This document shows, piece after piece, positions 1 through 6,474 of a stretch of 7,039 nucleotides of DNA. The translations under genes and the position numbers were made by a program. The notes under the pieces were generated by a model. It made no database searches. It saw only the letters and a program-made list of their open reading frames with translations, and was not told the origin of the DNA. Source of the DNA: an uncultured Ardenticatenia bacterium (GTDB lineage: Bacteria; Chloroflexota; Anaerolineae; Promineifilales; Promineifilaceae); NCBI GenBank assembly GCA_937858165.1, contig CALLZA010000462.1, forward strand, positions 1 to 7,039. The letters run 5' to 3'. The first letter of the stretch is position 1. Every line of letters starts with the position of its first letter.

Positions 1-93
1 TGGTTGCTTATGTGGGTAATGTATGTGTATTAGTTTGTGTGTGTGTGTTCTATGTTTATTTCTATAGTGTAACTGTGTTTTGTTTTTTTTTTT
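1..93. other. Low-complexity sequencing read-through tail, not genomic
   Basis: This stretch is dominated by G and T, with a GT dinucleotide run and a run of T touching the adapter that follows. Read outward from the insert (reverse complement) it becomes a run of A followed by A/C-rich noise. That is the usual appearance of base calls made after a read has passed the end of a short library fragment. It carries no coding signal and should be trimmed. The noise interpretation is inferred from composition and from the adapter next to it. Confidence 0.88.
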
Positions 94-159
94 CAAGCAG
101 AAGACGGCATACGATATCTAGTACGGTCTCGTGGGCTCGGAGATGTGTATAAGAGACAG
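94..159 (+). other. Illumina Nextera i7 adapter (P7 + index + Tn5 mosaic end), artefact
   Basis: The parts appear in exact adapter order. A P7 flow-cell segment occupies 94-117 (starts CAAGCAGAAGACGGCATACG, with one mismatch, T for G, at 115). The 8-base index CTAGTACG follows at 118-125, which I recognise from memory as Nextera N702. The i7 stem GTCTCGTGGGCTCGG is at 126-140 and the 19-base Tn5 mosaic end AGATGTGTATAAGAGACAG at 141-159. Genomic sequence starts at 160. This is library-construction DNA that was assembled into the contig, so the apparent contig end is not a biological boundary. Confidence 0.99.
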
Positions 160-1085
160 TCATCGAGAACCGCCGTCGCTACTTTGTGTTCTCAGCTGTG
201 CTGATGGGATTGGGATTGGCGGCTATGCTCTTCTCGCTGGCGACGTCCGGCTCCCCCTTCCGCGTCGGCGTCGACTTCCGCAGCGGCACGCGCTTTGAGG
301 TGCAGTTTGAAGAAGCGGTGACCGAAGATCAAATCCGCGACGTATTCGCCGGGTACGGCCTGACCAGCCCGTCGATCATTGCCCTGCGAGGGGGTGAATT
401 GGTCAACGCCTGGCAGGTACGCACTGAGGTCGTCACGCCCGACGTGGCCCAGGCGATCATTGACGATCTGAACCAGATCACGCCGCTGCGGCCGGGCACG
501 TCGCAGTTCACCAGCGTGAGCCCCAGCGTGGGCAATGAGGTGACGCGCGCGGCCATCGTCGCGGTCATTTTCTCCGCTCTTGTGGTGCTCATCTATATCA
601 TGTTCGTCTTCCGCCAGGTTCCTAACACCTTCCGCTACGGCACGACGGCGGTCATTGCCCTGGTGCACGACCTGTTCATTGTTCTAGGCTTTGGGGCCAT
701 CACCGGCGTGCTGCTGGGCTGGGAGGTAGACGCGCTGTTCCTCACGGCTGTGCTGACCGTGGCCGGCTTCTCGCTGCAAGACACGATCGTCTTGTTCGAC
801 CGAATGCGTGAGAACATCGCCCGGCGGCCGTTCGAAAAGATCGACCTGATCGCCAACCGCTCCATCGTTGAGACGATCCACCGCTCGCTGGTGACCCAAC
901 TGAACGCGATGTTCGTCATGGTCGCCATCCTGTTGTTTGGCGGTGTGTCCATTCGGCCGTTCATCGCCACGCTCTTCGTCGGCCTGTTGTGCGGCACGTA
1001 TAGCTCGATCTTCATCGCCGTGCCGCTGTTGGTGACGTGGGAAGAGCGCCTTGTCTCGCGGGCACGGGCGGCGGTTAGCCAGTAG
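160..1085 (+). CDS. secF: Protein translocase subunit SecF, 5'-truncated by adapter
   Basis: SecF works with SecD in the inner membrane as an accessory of the SecYEG channel, using the proton-motive force to promote late steps of protein export. The frame is open from the insert edge (first full codon at 162), so the GTG at 186 is internal; probably only a few N-terminal residues are missing. About 307 residues are visible. Numbered from that codon, there is a first membrane helix near 10-27, then the family motif VDFRSGT (about 37-43) opening a periplasmic domain of about 100 residues. Five further hydrophobic helices follow (about 131-150, 162-185, 190-210, 247-262, 266-291), with the hallmark SLQDTIVLFDRMREN at about 204-218 in the fourth helix and its cytoplasmic edge. 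The length fits standalone SecF rather than fused SecDF. secD would be expected immediately upstream, outside the window. The stop is TAG at 1083-1085. Confidence 0.95.
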
Positions 1086-1093
1086 AGAATCAG

Positions 1094-1175
1094 CCGCAGA
1101 TTGGGCAGATTTTCGGAAGAGGAACCACAGATTACATAGGTCACACAGATTCGTCAGAAGTGAGTCTGTGTGACC
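1094..1175. repeat. CACAGATT-family intergenic repeat with hairpin (degenerate copy)
   Basis: The secF-dehydrogenase gap contains variants of the 9-mer NNNCAGATT: CCGCAGATT at 1094-1102, GGGCAGATT at 1103-1111, CCACAGATT at 1125-1133 and ACACAGATT at 1143-1151. An inverted repeat follows: 1139-1153 pairs with 1161-1175 around a 7-base loop (15 pairs, two of them G-T). Positions 1108-1136 closely match 5100-5128 in the same orientation, so this is a second copy of the element at 5100-5183. The hairpin ends only 9 bases before the dehydrogenase ATG. There is no T-run after the stem, so a simple intrinsic terminator for secF is unlikely. Confidence 0.8.
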
Positions 1176-1184
1176 CACACCACT

Positions 1185-2150
1185 ATGCGTGCGCTATATC
1201 TTGAAGAGGGACAACTGACGCTGCATGACGACTACCCACGCCCGGGTGTGGGGGCGGATGACGCCCTGATCCGCGTGACGCTGGCCGGCATCTGCTCCAC
1301 CGACCTGGAGTTGGTGAAGGGGTATGCGGGCGGCTTTCGTGGCGTGCTGGGGCATGAGTTCGTGGGGGTGGTCGAGGCAGTCGGGTTGGCCGACGCAACC
1401 GAGTGGATTGGCCGGCGCGTTGTTGGCAGCATCAATCTAGGCTGCCGCCGCTGCGCCGTCTGCCTGGGCGAGGGGCCGGAGCACTGCCCCAACCGCACCA
1501 CACTGGGCATACACAACAAGGACGGCGTCTTCGCCGACTACGTGACGCTGCCGGTGGCCAATCTGCTGTCTGTGCCGGACAACGTGGCCGACGAAGAGGC
1601 GGTGTTCACCGAGCCGCTGGCCGCGGCGCTGCGCATCCGCGAGCAGATCGCCGTGCGACCGGCGGCGCGGGCAGCCGTTGTGGGGCCGGGGCGGCTGGGG
1701 CTGCTGGTGGGCCAGGTGTTGGCCCTGGCGGGGACGGACGTGATCGTGCTGGGCCGCCGCGTGGCCAGCCTGGACCTGCCGCGGCAGCTGGGCCTGACAA
1801 CGGGGTTGGTGGACGACGCGGCTGACGACAGCTTCGACCTGGTGGTCGAGGCGACAGGCAACGACGCCGGCTTCGCCCACTCACTGCGGCTGGTGCGGCC
1901 GCGGGGCACGCTGGTGCTCAAGAGCACCTTCCACGGCAATGCCAACATCAATTTGACCAAGCTGGTCGTGGCCGAGATCAACGTGGTCGGCTCGCGCTGC
2001 GGGCCGTTCGCGCCGGCGCTGCGGCTGCTGGCGCGCGGGGCAGTGGCGGTTCGGCCGCTGATCGAAGCTGAGTACCCGCTGGCCGACGCTCTGGCCGCCT
2101 TTGCCCGGGCGGACCAGCCGGGCGTGCGCAAGCTCCTGTTGCGGCCGTAG
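1185..2150 (+). CDS. Zinc-dependent medium-chain alcohol/polyol dehydrogenase family protein
   Basis: This is a 321-residue member of the zinc medium-chain dehydrogenase superfamily (alcohol, sorbitol and threonine dehydrogenase relatives), which oxidises an alcohol with NAD(P) in the cytoplasm. Visible features are a GroES-like domain with catalytic zinc candidates C37 (in AGICSTD), H57-E58 (GHE) and E143 (FTEPLAAAL), and a complete structural-zinc lobe C87, C90, C93, C101 (GCRRCAVC...HC). The Rossmann fingerprint VVGPGRLGLLVG covers about residues 165-176. The second Rossmann strand ends VIVLGRR with no acidic residue, which could favour NADP over NAD (inference). ATG at 1185 is chosen because the protein then begins MRALYLEEG, as relatives do; an in-frame GTG at 1170 lies inside the repeat hairpin. 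No clear Shine-Dalgarno sequence precedes 1185. The exact substrate is unknown. The gene converges on the aminotransferase gene. Confidence 0.9.
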   Translation: MRALYLEEGQLTLHDDYPRPGVGADDALIRVTLAGICSTDLELVKGYAGGFRGVLGHEFVGVVEAVGLADATEWIGRRVVGSINLGCRRCAVCLGEGPEHCPNRTTLGIHNKDGVFADYVTLPVANLLSVPDNVADEEAVFTEPLAAALRIREQIAVRPAARAAVVGPGRLGLLVGQVLALAGTDVIVLGRRVASLDLPRQLGLTTGLVDDAADDSFDLVVEATGNDAGFAHSLRLVRPRGTLVLKSTFHGNANINLTKLVVAEINVVGSRCGPFAPALRLLARGAVAVRPLIEAEYPLADALAAFARADQPGVRKLLLRP

Positions 2151-2162
2151 GGTCGTCCGTAG

Positions 2163-2204
2163 TGGAGCGCTTTAGGGCGGGCGAAGCGCCGCGTTGGAGC
2201 GCTT
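2163..2204. repeat. Direct repeat and short palindrome between convergent genes, possible weak terminator
   Basis: The 10-mer TGGAGCGCTT occurs at 2163-2172 and again at 2195-2204, and the second copy overlaps the aminotransferase stop codon. GCGCTT at 2167-2172 can pair with AAGCGC at 2184-2189 around an 11-base loop. Because the flanking genes converge here, a structure in this gap could end transcription from either side. The stem is only 6 bp and has no T-tract, so a terminator role is speculative. Confidence 0.35.
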
Positions 2205-3522
2205 ACCGACAAGCATCTTGAATCGCCTCGGCCAGCAGCGCCACCATTTCCTGCACCTGGGCCTTATTAACGATCAGCGGCGGGCCAAGCATGACTACGT
2301 CACCGTTGACGCCGTCGGCGCAGCCCACAGAGTGGTAGGCGATCAGCCCCATCTCGAAGGCACGGTCAGTGACGCGGTGGACAACGCCCTGCTTCTTCGG
2401 ATAGGGCTGCTTTGTTTGCCGGTCCTGCACCAGTTCCACCCCCCAGAATAGGCCGCGGCCGCGGATGTCCCCTACGTGTGGGTGTTCGGCCAGCGCCGCG
2501 CGAAGTTCGTCGCCCATCAGTCGTCCCATGTTCGCCGAGTTCTCCACCAGATGTTCGTCGCGCAGGATACGCAAGGTGACCAGCCCGGCCGCCGCGCCGA
2601 CGGCGTGATGGCTGAACGTGCCGCCGTGGTTGAAGTCGCCCAACGCGGCGCGCACCTGCTCCACGTCCGCCCCCTTGGCGGCGATGAAACCGAGCGGGAA
2701 GTAGCCGCCGGCTGTGCCTTTTGACGTGACCAGGATGTCGGGTATGGTCGCCCAGTGTTCCAGCGCCCACATTCGCCCCGTGCGGCCCAGACCTACCAGT
2801 ACTTCATCGGAGATGAGCAATACGCCGTAGCGGTCACAGATGGCGCGGATGCGCGGCCAGTAGTCGTCGGGCGGCTGCGTGGCTCCCAGCGACGCGCCGC
2901 TGAACGGCTCGGCGATGAAGGCGGCCACGTTCTCCTCGCCGTGGGCCAGGATAGCTTCTTCGAGGCGGCCGGCCAGCTCCTCGCCTGTCATGGGGAAGCG
3001 GTAGGTGTAGGGTGTGGGGATGTGGGGCACGTCATGGATCATGTCCAAATAGGGCGAGCGCAGCCCCGGTCGCCCGCTGACGGCCAGCGCGCCCAGGGTC
3101 ATGCCGTGATAGCTGTTCCAGCGCGACAGGATGATGTGGCGGCGCTCTTCGCCCCGTGCCATCTGAATCTGGCGTGCCAGCTTGATGGCCCCTTCGACCA
3201 CTTCCGAGCCGCTGCTGAGGAAGTAGAAGCGCGGCTCCGGCAGAGGCACTATCTCGGCCAGGGCGGCGGCATACTGCTCCAGCGGCTCGCTGGTGAACAT
3301 GGTGGCGTGGACGTAGGCGGCGCGCTGGGCTTGCTGGGCCATGGCGGCGACGATCTCTTCGCGACCGTGGCCGACGTTGACCACCAACGGCCCGCCAGAG
3401 CCGTCGATGTAGCGCTTGCCGCTCTCATCATAGAGATAGATGCCCTGGCCGTAGGCGATCATCGGCCGGGCGTGATTCATGTTGCGGTAGAAGACGTTGC
3501 CTTGAGGATGCGAATAGAGCAT
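2203..3522 (-). CDS. Class III PLP-dependent aminotransferase
   Basis: This protein of about 439 residues is a cytoplasmic pyridoxal-phosphate aminotransferase of class III (ornithine, GABA, omega-amino acid and BioA relatives), which moves an amino group from a donor to an oxo-acid. Counting from the ATG at 3522, features are the phosphate-binding SSGSE at about 103-107, the ring-stacking YHG at 138-140, SDEVLVGLGRTG at 238-249 with cofactor-binding D239, the Schiff-base lysine K268 in TSKGTAGGYFPLG, and GGTFSHH from about 300. The length is typical for the class. An in-frame GTG at 3531 would add three residues, but the ATG at 3522 has a GGAG ribosome site 8 bases upstream and is preferred. 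It lies 24 bases after the alpha/beta hydrolase gene, probably as the last gene of the operon. Class membership is firm; donor and acceptor are unknown, and an omega-amine or beta/gamma-amino acid donor is possible. Confidence 0.93.
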   Translation of the reverse strand: MLYSHPQGNVFYRNMNHARPMIAYGQGIYLYDESGKRYIDGSGGPLVVNVGHGREEIVAAMAQQAQRAAYVHATMFTSEPLEQYAAALAEIVPLPEPRFYFLSSGSEVVEGAIKLARQIQMARGEERRHIILSRWNSYHGMTLGALAVSGRPGLRSPYLDMIHDVPHIPTPYTYRFPMTGEELAGRLEEAILAHGEENVAAFIAEPFSGASLGATQPPDDYWPRIRAICDRYGVLLISDEVLVGLGRTGRMWALEHWATIPDILVTSKGTAGGYFPLGFIAAKGADVEQVRAALGDFNHGGTFSHHAVGAAAGLVTLRILRDEHLVENSANMGRLMGDELRAALAEHPHVGDIRGRGLFWGVELVQDRQTKQPYPKKQGVVHRVTDRAFEMGLIAYHSVGCADGVNGDVVMLGPPLIVNKAQVQEMVALLAEAIQDACR

Positions 3523-3530
3523 GGAATGCA

Positions 3531-3534
3531 CTCC
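3531..3534 (-). promoter_or_regulatory. Ribosome binding site GGAG for the aminotransferase gene
   Basis: On the minus strand GGAG is followed by 8 bases and then the ATG at 3522. The alternative GTG at 3531 would overlap this site, so the site decides the start in favour of the ATG. Confidence 0.65.
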
Positions 3535-3546
3535 GCGTGTCAGACA

Positions 3547-4314
3547 TTAGCCGGCGCCAATGATCTCCAGAAGCTCAACGGTGGCCTCGACGATTTGCGC
3601 CTGCTGTTCTTCACGGCTGATAGTTGCCGGATTGTCGCCGCGTTGGAGGCCCTGGCCATAGGACCCGAACTGCGTGTGGTTGCCTCCCGAAATCAGGACA
3701 AAGCGCGTATCGGCCGGCAGCCGCTCGGCCGCGCCGGTGACATCGGCGACGGAGGCCAGACCGTCGGCGTCGCCGTAGATGGAGACGACGCTGAGGGGCA
3801 GGGCGGACAGATCAGTGTTTGCGGCGGGATAAGCCGCCCACAGGACGAGCCCCGCGACGGCGTTGGGGTTGTTCTTGACATACTCGGCGGCCATCGCGCC
3901 GCCCAGCGAGTGGCCGCCGATGGCCCAGTGGTCGATCTCCGGGTGGGCGGCGATGATGGCGTCGGCCGCTTCCACCTGGGTCACGGCCAGATTCAGGGGC
4001 ATCGGGTCGAGCACCACCAAGTAGCCGCGCGCGGCAAGTTCGCGCGCGATAGGCGCATAAGCGACGGGATCGACGAAGCCACCGGGATAGAGAATCAGGC
4101 CGGTGCTAACGCTCCCTGCCGCGGGGGCGAAGACGTACCAATCCTGGCCGGCCACCTGCGAGACGGTGACCAGCGCGTTCGATTGCAGGGCGGCGACGGC
4201 TTCGGGTTGGGCTTGGCCGCGCCCGTTCAATACGGCTAGAGCCGCGCCGGCGGTGATGACCAGAATCAGAAGAACCGCGCCGAGAGCGATGAGAAGGCGA
4301 CGATGGGGGCGCAT
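3547..4314 (-). CDS. Alpha/beta hydrolase, membrane-anchored or secreted
   Basis: This 255-residue protein starts with a basic stretch (MRPHRR) and a hydrophobic helix at about 7-29 without an obvious lipobox. It is likely a signal anchor or signal peptide placing the rest outside the membrane. The remainder is an alpha/beta hydrolase fold. LILYPGGFVDPVAY at about 73-86 holds a probable oxyanion region. The nucleophile elbow is GHSLGG with S136. The acid is D182 or D184 in YGDADG, and the base is H213 in SGGNHTQFGSYG, a dienelactone-hydrolase-like arrangement. The triad is complete, so it should be an active esterase or related hydrolase; the substrate cannot be predicted. Its ATG lies 7 bases beyond the CoA-transferase beta stop, which suggests translational coupling. 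No strong ribosome site is visible. Confidence 0.87.
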   Translation of the reverse strand: MRPHRRLLIALGAVLLILVITAGAALAVLNGRGQAQPEAVAALQSNALVTVSQVAGQDWYVFAPAAGSVSTGLILYPGGFVDPVAYAPIARELAARGYLVVLDPMPLNLAVTQVEAADAIIAAHPEIDHWAIGGHSLGGAMAAEYVKNNPNAVAGLVLWAAYPAANTDLSALPLSVVSIYGDADGLASVADVTGAAERLPADTRFVLISGGNHTQFGSYGQGLQRGDNPATISREEQQAQIVEATVELLEIIGAG

Positions 4315-4321
4315 GGGTGTG

Positions 4322-5089
4322 TTACCTGTAGAGACCTTGCGGGTCGAGTTGTTCGCGGACGATGGCCAGTTCTTCGGCCGTGGGCGGGGTCATCTGGCGC
4401 AGGTTGTCGGCCACGCGCAACGGCCAACCGACGGCGGCCTGGATACTCTCGACCGTCTGGCCAGGGGCCAGTTCGACCAGCATCATCTCGCGTTCCGGGT
4501 TGTCGAAGGTGAACAGGGCCTTGTCGGTGATGACCTGGTCGGGGCCGTAGCCGGGCATGCCTAGCCGCTGGCGGGCGTTGCCGCCGTCGAGGTGGCCGGG
4601 GCTGGTCTGAAAGTCGATCTTGCCGACGAAGGCGCGCTTCGACAGGCGCATGATCATGAAGATGCGCCGGGCGTTGATGGCGATCTCGCATGCGCCGCCG
4701 GAACCGGGCAGCCGAGTTTTGGGCTGCGCGTAGTCGCCAATGACCGTCGTGTTCAGATTGCCGAAGCGGTCGATCTGCGCCCCGCCCAGCAGGGCCACGT
4801 CGATGAGGCCGCGTTGCAGGTAGAGCATGAACAGGTCGGCCATGCTGACGACCGAGGTTGCGCCACTGACCAGCGTGGGGTCGCCGATCGACAGCGGCAG
4901 GCGCGCCGGTTGCGCACCGAAAACGCCGCTCTCGTAGACCAGCTCCATGTCGGGGGAGTGGCTGCGGCGAGCCAGATTGCAGGCGATGTTGGGCAGACCG
5001 ACGCCGACGAAGACGGTGCGGTTGCCGCGCAGCGCGCGCGAAGCGGCGATGATCATCAGTTCCGAGGCGGAGGGGGGTGAAACGTCCAT
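4322..5089 (-). CDS. Family I CoA-transferase beta subunit (glutaconate CoA-transferase GctB-like)
   Basis: This is the 255-residue beta subunit of a heteromeric family I CoA-transferase, which with an alpha subunit moves CoA between acyl-CoA and a free acid through a glutamyl-CoA thioester intermediate. Visible landmarks are FVGVGLPNIACNLA at about 27-40, VYESG at 51-55, the glycine-rich LLGGAQIDRFGNLN at 100-113 and LPGSGGACEIA at 127-137. E53 falls where the catalytic glutamate of glutaconate CoA-transferase is expected (Glu54 of the Acidaminococcus beta subunit, from memory), supporting a true transferase rather than a glutamate-less, IpdB-like hydrolase subunit. It is full length and starts at ATG 5089, 24 bases after a long perfect hairpin. 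The alpha partner is not adjacent: it begins its stop at 6465, beyond the DUF885 gene. The substrate is unknown; glutaconate, 3-oxoadipate or another oxo-acid are candidates. Confidence 0.9.
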   Translation of the reverse strand: MDVSPPSASELMIIAASRALRGNRTVFVGVGLPNIACNLARRSHSPDMELVYESGVFGAQPARLPLSIGDPTLVSGATSVVSMADLFMLYLQRGLIDVALLGGAQIDRFGNLNTTVIGDYAQPKTRLPGSGGACEIAINARRIFMIMRLSKRAFVGKIDFQTSPGHLDGGNARQRLGMPGYGPDQVITDKALFTFDNPEREMMLVELAPGQTVESIQAAVGWPLRVADNLRQMTPPTAEELAIVREQLDPQGLYR

Positions 5090-5099
5090 GTGATTCCGT

Positions 5100-5183
5100 G
5101 ATTTGGAAGAGATAAACCACAGATTACACAGATTTCACAGATTCCCGGAAAGGAATCTGTGAAATCTGTGTAATCTGTGGTTT
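5100..5183. repeat. CACAGATT-family repeat forming a perfect 32-bp hairpin
   Basis: The left arm 5114-5145 and right arm 5152-5183 are perfect reverse complements (32 bp) around the 6-base loop CGGAAA. The left arm contains three tandem 9-mers of form NCACAGATT (5117-5125, 5126-5134, 5135-5143), so the arms are themselves internally repetitive. The flank and first part (5100-5128) match the copy at 1108-1136. It fills the gap between the DUF885 stop (5191) and the beta-subunit start (5089). No T-run follows the stem on either strand, so it is not a textbook terminator. In an operon transcript it could stabilise or process RNA, or reduce read-through into the beta gene. It may equally be a REP-like element without a local function. 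Confidence 0.93.
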
Positions 5184-5190
5184 CTTATCT

Positions 5191-6387
5191 TCAGGTCAAA
5201 GTCAGTTCCGAAGGCAGCACTTGCTCGGTCAGCAGGCGGCGGAAGGTGGCGGCGGGGTCAGCGGTGGCAGCGATCAGGTCATAGCCGACGGAGTAGGTGA
5301 AGATGTAGGCGCGGTAAAGTGGGTGGGTGAAGAAGCTGACGCTTTTCGCCGCCCGTTCCGGTGTGGCCAGACCGTAGGTCTGCATATAGTCTATGGCCCC
5401 CGCCTTGGTGATGAGACCGGTATGGTAGAGGATGGCTGCGTTGCCATTGACATAACGCAGCGCCTCGGTGGCCGTGTCGATCCGGCGCAGGCGGTCGGCC
5501 AGTCCCGGCTCGACCGGTAGTCCAGCAGCCGGCAACAGCACCTCGGCATTCCACTCGTGGTGGCTGCCATTTGGGAAGATGATCTTCTGCGCCGTGGTGG
5601 CGATGCCCTCAGCGATGACCGCCGCCGGCGAGTGCAGCAGGTTGGCCGCCTGCTCGGCATAGCCGCGCCGCCGGTAGAGCTCGATCTCCTTAAGGATCGC
5701 TTCGGTGTGATGACCGGGATAGCCCTCATGAGCGAAGGTTCCCAACAGGTTCAGGGCGTTAAGAGGCAGGTCGGTGTTGAACTCGATCAACGATCGGCCG
5801 CCGCCCAGATACCAATTATAGGCGCTCCAAGGTTGGCCTGAAGTGAGGCGCACTTCGACGGCTTCATCGTCCGTCAACTCTATCAGGGCTGCCGTGCGCC
5901 AGCGCGTCTCGGCGCGGGCCAGCTCCAAAAGCTCTAGCGCCCGCGCCGGTTTGATCTCATACTGCTTGCGCCAGGCAGCTAGGCGCGCGGCCAGACTCCC
6001 GCCAGGTAGCTCTGGCAGTAGACTGTCCAGGGCATTGTGGGCGGCCAGAAGGCGGCTCTCGGGCGCAAGTTGCGGGCGGATGTCGTAGAGGCGATGAGCC
6101 TCTTCCAGATAGTCGAACGTCTGCCCGGCCAACATGCGGACGGTACATTCGATGGCCCGCAGGGTGCTGGCCAGGTAGACGGCGCGCGTCGGATCGTCGG
6201 TGGGGATGCGGTCGGCCAGCCGGTCGATGTCAGCCAGGAGGTCGGCTGGCGGGCGCAAAGGCGCCGCCCGCACCTCATCGCGCAGCGCCGCCGGGCCGTA
6301 GTAGGCATCGAGGTAGCCGTCGATGTGCTTGTCGATCTCGAGCGTCAGGCGAAGGTAGGCTTCGCCAAAGGGGTCTTGTTGTGGCAT
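5191..6387 (-). CDS. DUF885 family protein, putative zinc metallohydrolase
   Basis: This soluble protein of 398 residues has no signal peptide or membrane helix. The key motif is AHEGYPGHH (H220, E221, H226, H227), followed by AEGIATTAQ with E260, which corresponds to the HExxPGHH and EG(W)A pattern of DUF885 proteins. In that family these residues are expected to bind a metal and catalyse hydrolysis, giving a gluzincin-like peptidase or hydrolase. Metal binding and activity here are inference. Many DUF885 proteins are around 550 residues, so this is a short member. Start ATG 6387 is the natural choice, but no strong ribosome site is visible and a palindromic repeat lies just upstream. The gene sits between the CoA-transferase alpha and beta genes on the same strand, which is unusual. 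I cannot assign it a role in that pathway. Confidence 0.82.
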   Translation of the reverse strand: MPQQDPFGEAYLRLTLEIDKHIDGYLDAYYGPAALRDEVRAAPLRPPADLLADIDRLADRIPTDDPTRAVYLASTLRAIECTVRMLAGQTFDYLEEAHRLYDIRPQLAPESRLLAAHNALDSLLPELPGGSLAARLAAWRKQYEIKPARALELLELARAETRWRTAALIELTDDEAVEVRLTSGQPWSAYNWYLGGGRSLIEFNTDLPLNALNLLGTFAHEGYPGHHTEAILKEIELYRRRGYAEQAANLLHSPAAVIAEGIATTAQKIIFPNGSHHEWNAEVLLPAAGLPVEPGLADRLRRIDTATEALRYVNGNAAILYHTGLITKAGAIDYMQTYGLATPERAAKSVSFFTHPLYRAYIFTYSVGYDLIAATADPAATFRRLLTEQVLPSELTLT

Positions 6388-6398
6388 GGCATCGTGTG

Positions 6399-6474
6399 GA
6401 GCAGTATTCAGTGAGCAGTATTCAGTCGCGTATCGTACAGCCTACTGCTTACAGAATACTGCCTACTGTTCACT
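6399..6474. repeat. GCAGTATTC-family imperfect palindromic repeat
   Basis: Two identical tandem 14-mers GAGCAGTATTCAGT occupy 6399-6412 and 6413-6426. An inverted match follows: 6401-6420 pairs with 6443-6462 at 18 of 20 positions around a 22-base spacer, and related sequence (CTACTGTTCACT) continues to 6474. The unit is unrelated to the CACAGATT element elsewhere in the window. The element fills the whole gap upstream of the DUF885 gene and runs into the last codons and TAG stop of the alpha-subunit frame. Repeats of this look are common in intergenic regions of some metagenomic Chloroflexota (an impression from memory). Confidence 0.85.

Noticed and set aside
1170..1184. GTG start for the dehydrogenase
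   Set aside because: It would add five residues encoded by the repeat hairpin (MTHTT), while the protein starting MRALYLEEG at 1185 fits the family N-terminus. It is not fully excluded because 1185 lacks a ribosome site.
2755..4239. Long plus-strand open frame of 494 codons
   Set aside because: It lies antisense to the aminotransferase and alpha/beta hydrolase genes, both of which have full catalytic motifs. Its own translation is of low complexity and has no recognisable domain; it is a by-product of GC-rich codon use.
5117..5143. CRISPR array
   Set aside because: The units are 9 bp, directly abutting and without spacers, and there are no cas genes.
5114..5183. Intrinsic terminator
   Set aside because: The stem is very long and A/T-containing, and no T-tract follows on either strand. 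Its internal 9-bp repeats and second copy at 1108-1175 point to a dispersed repeat instead.
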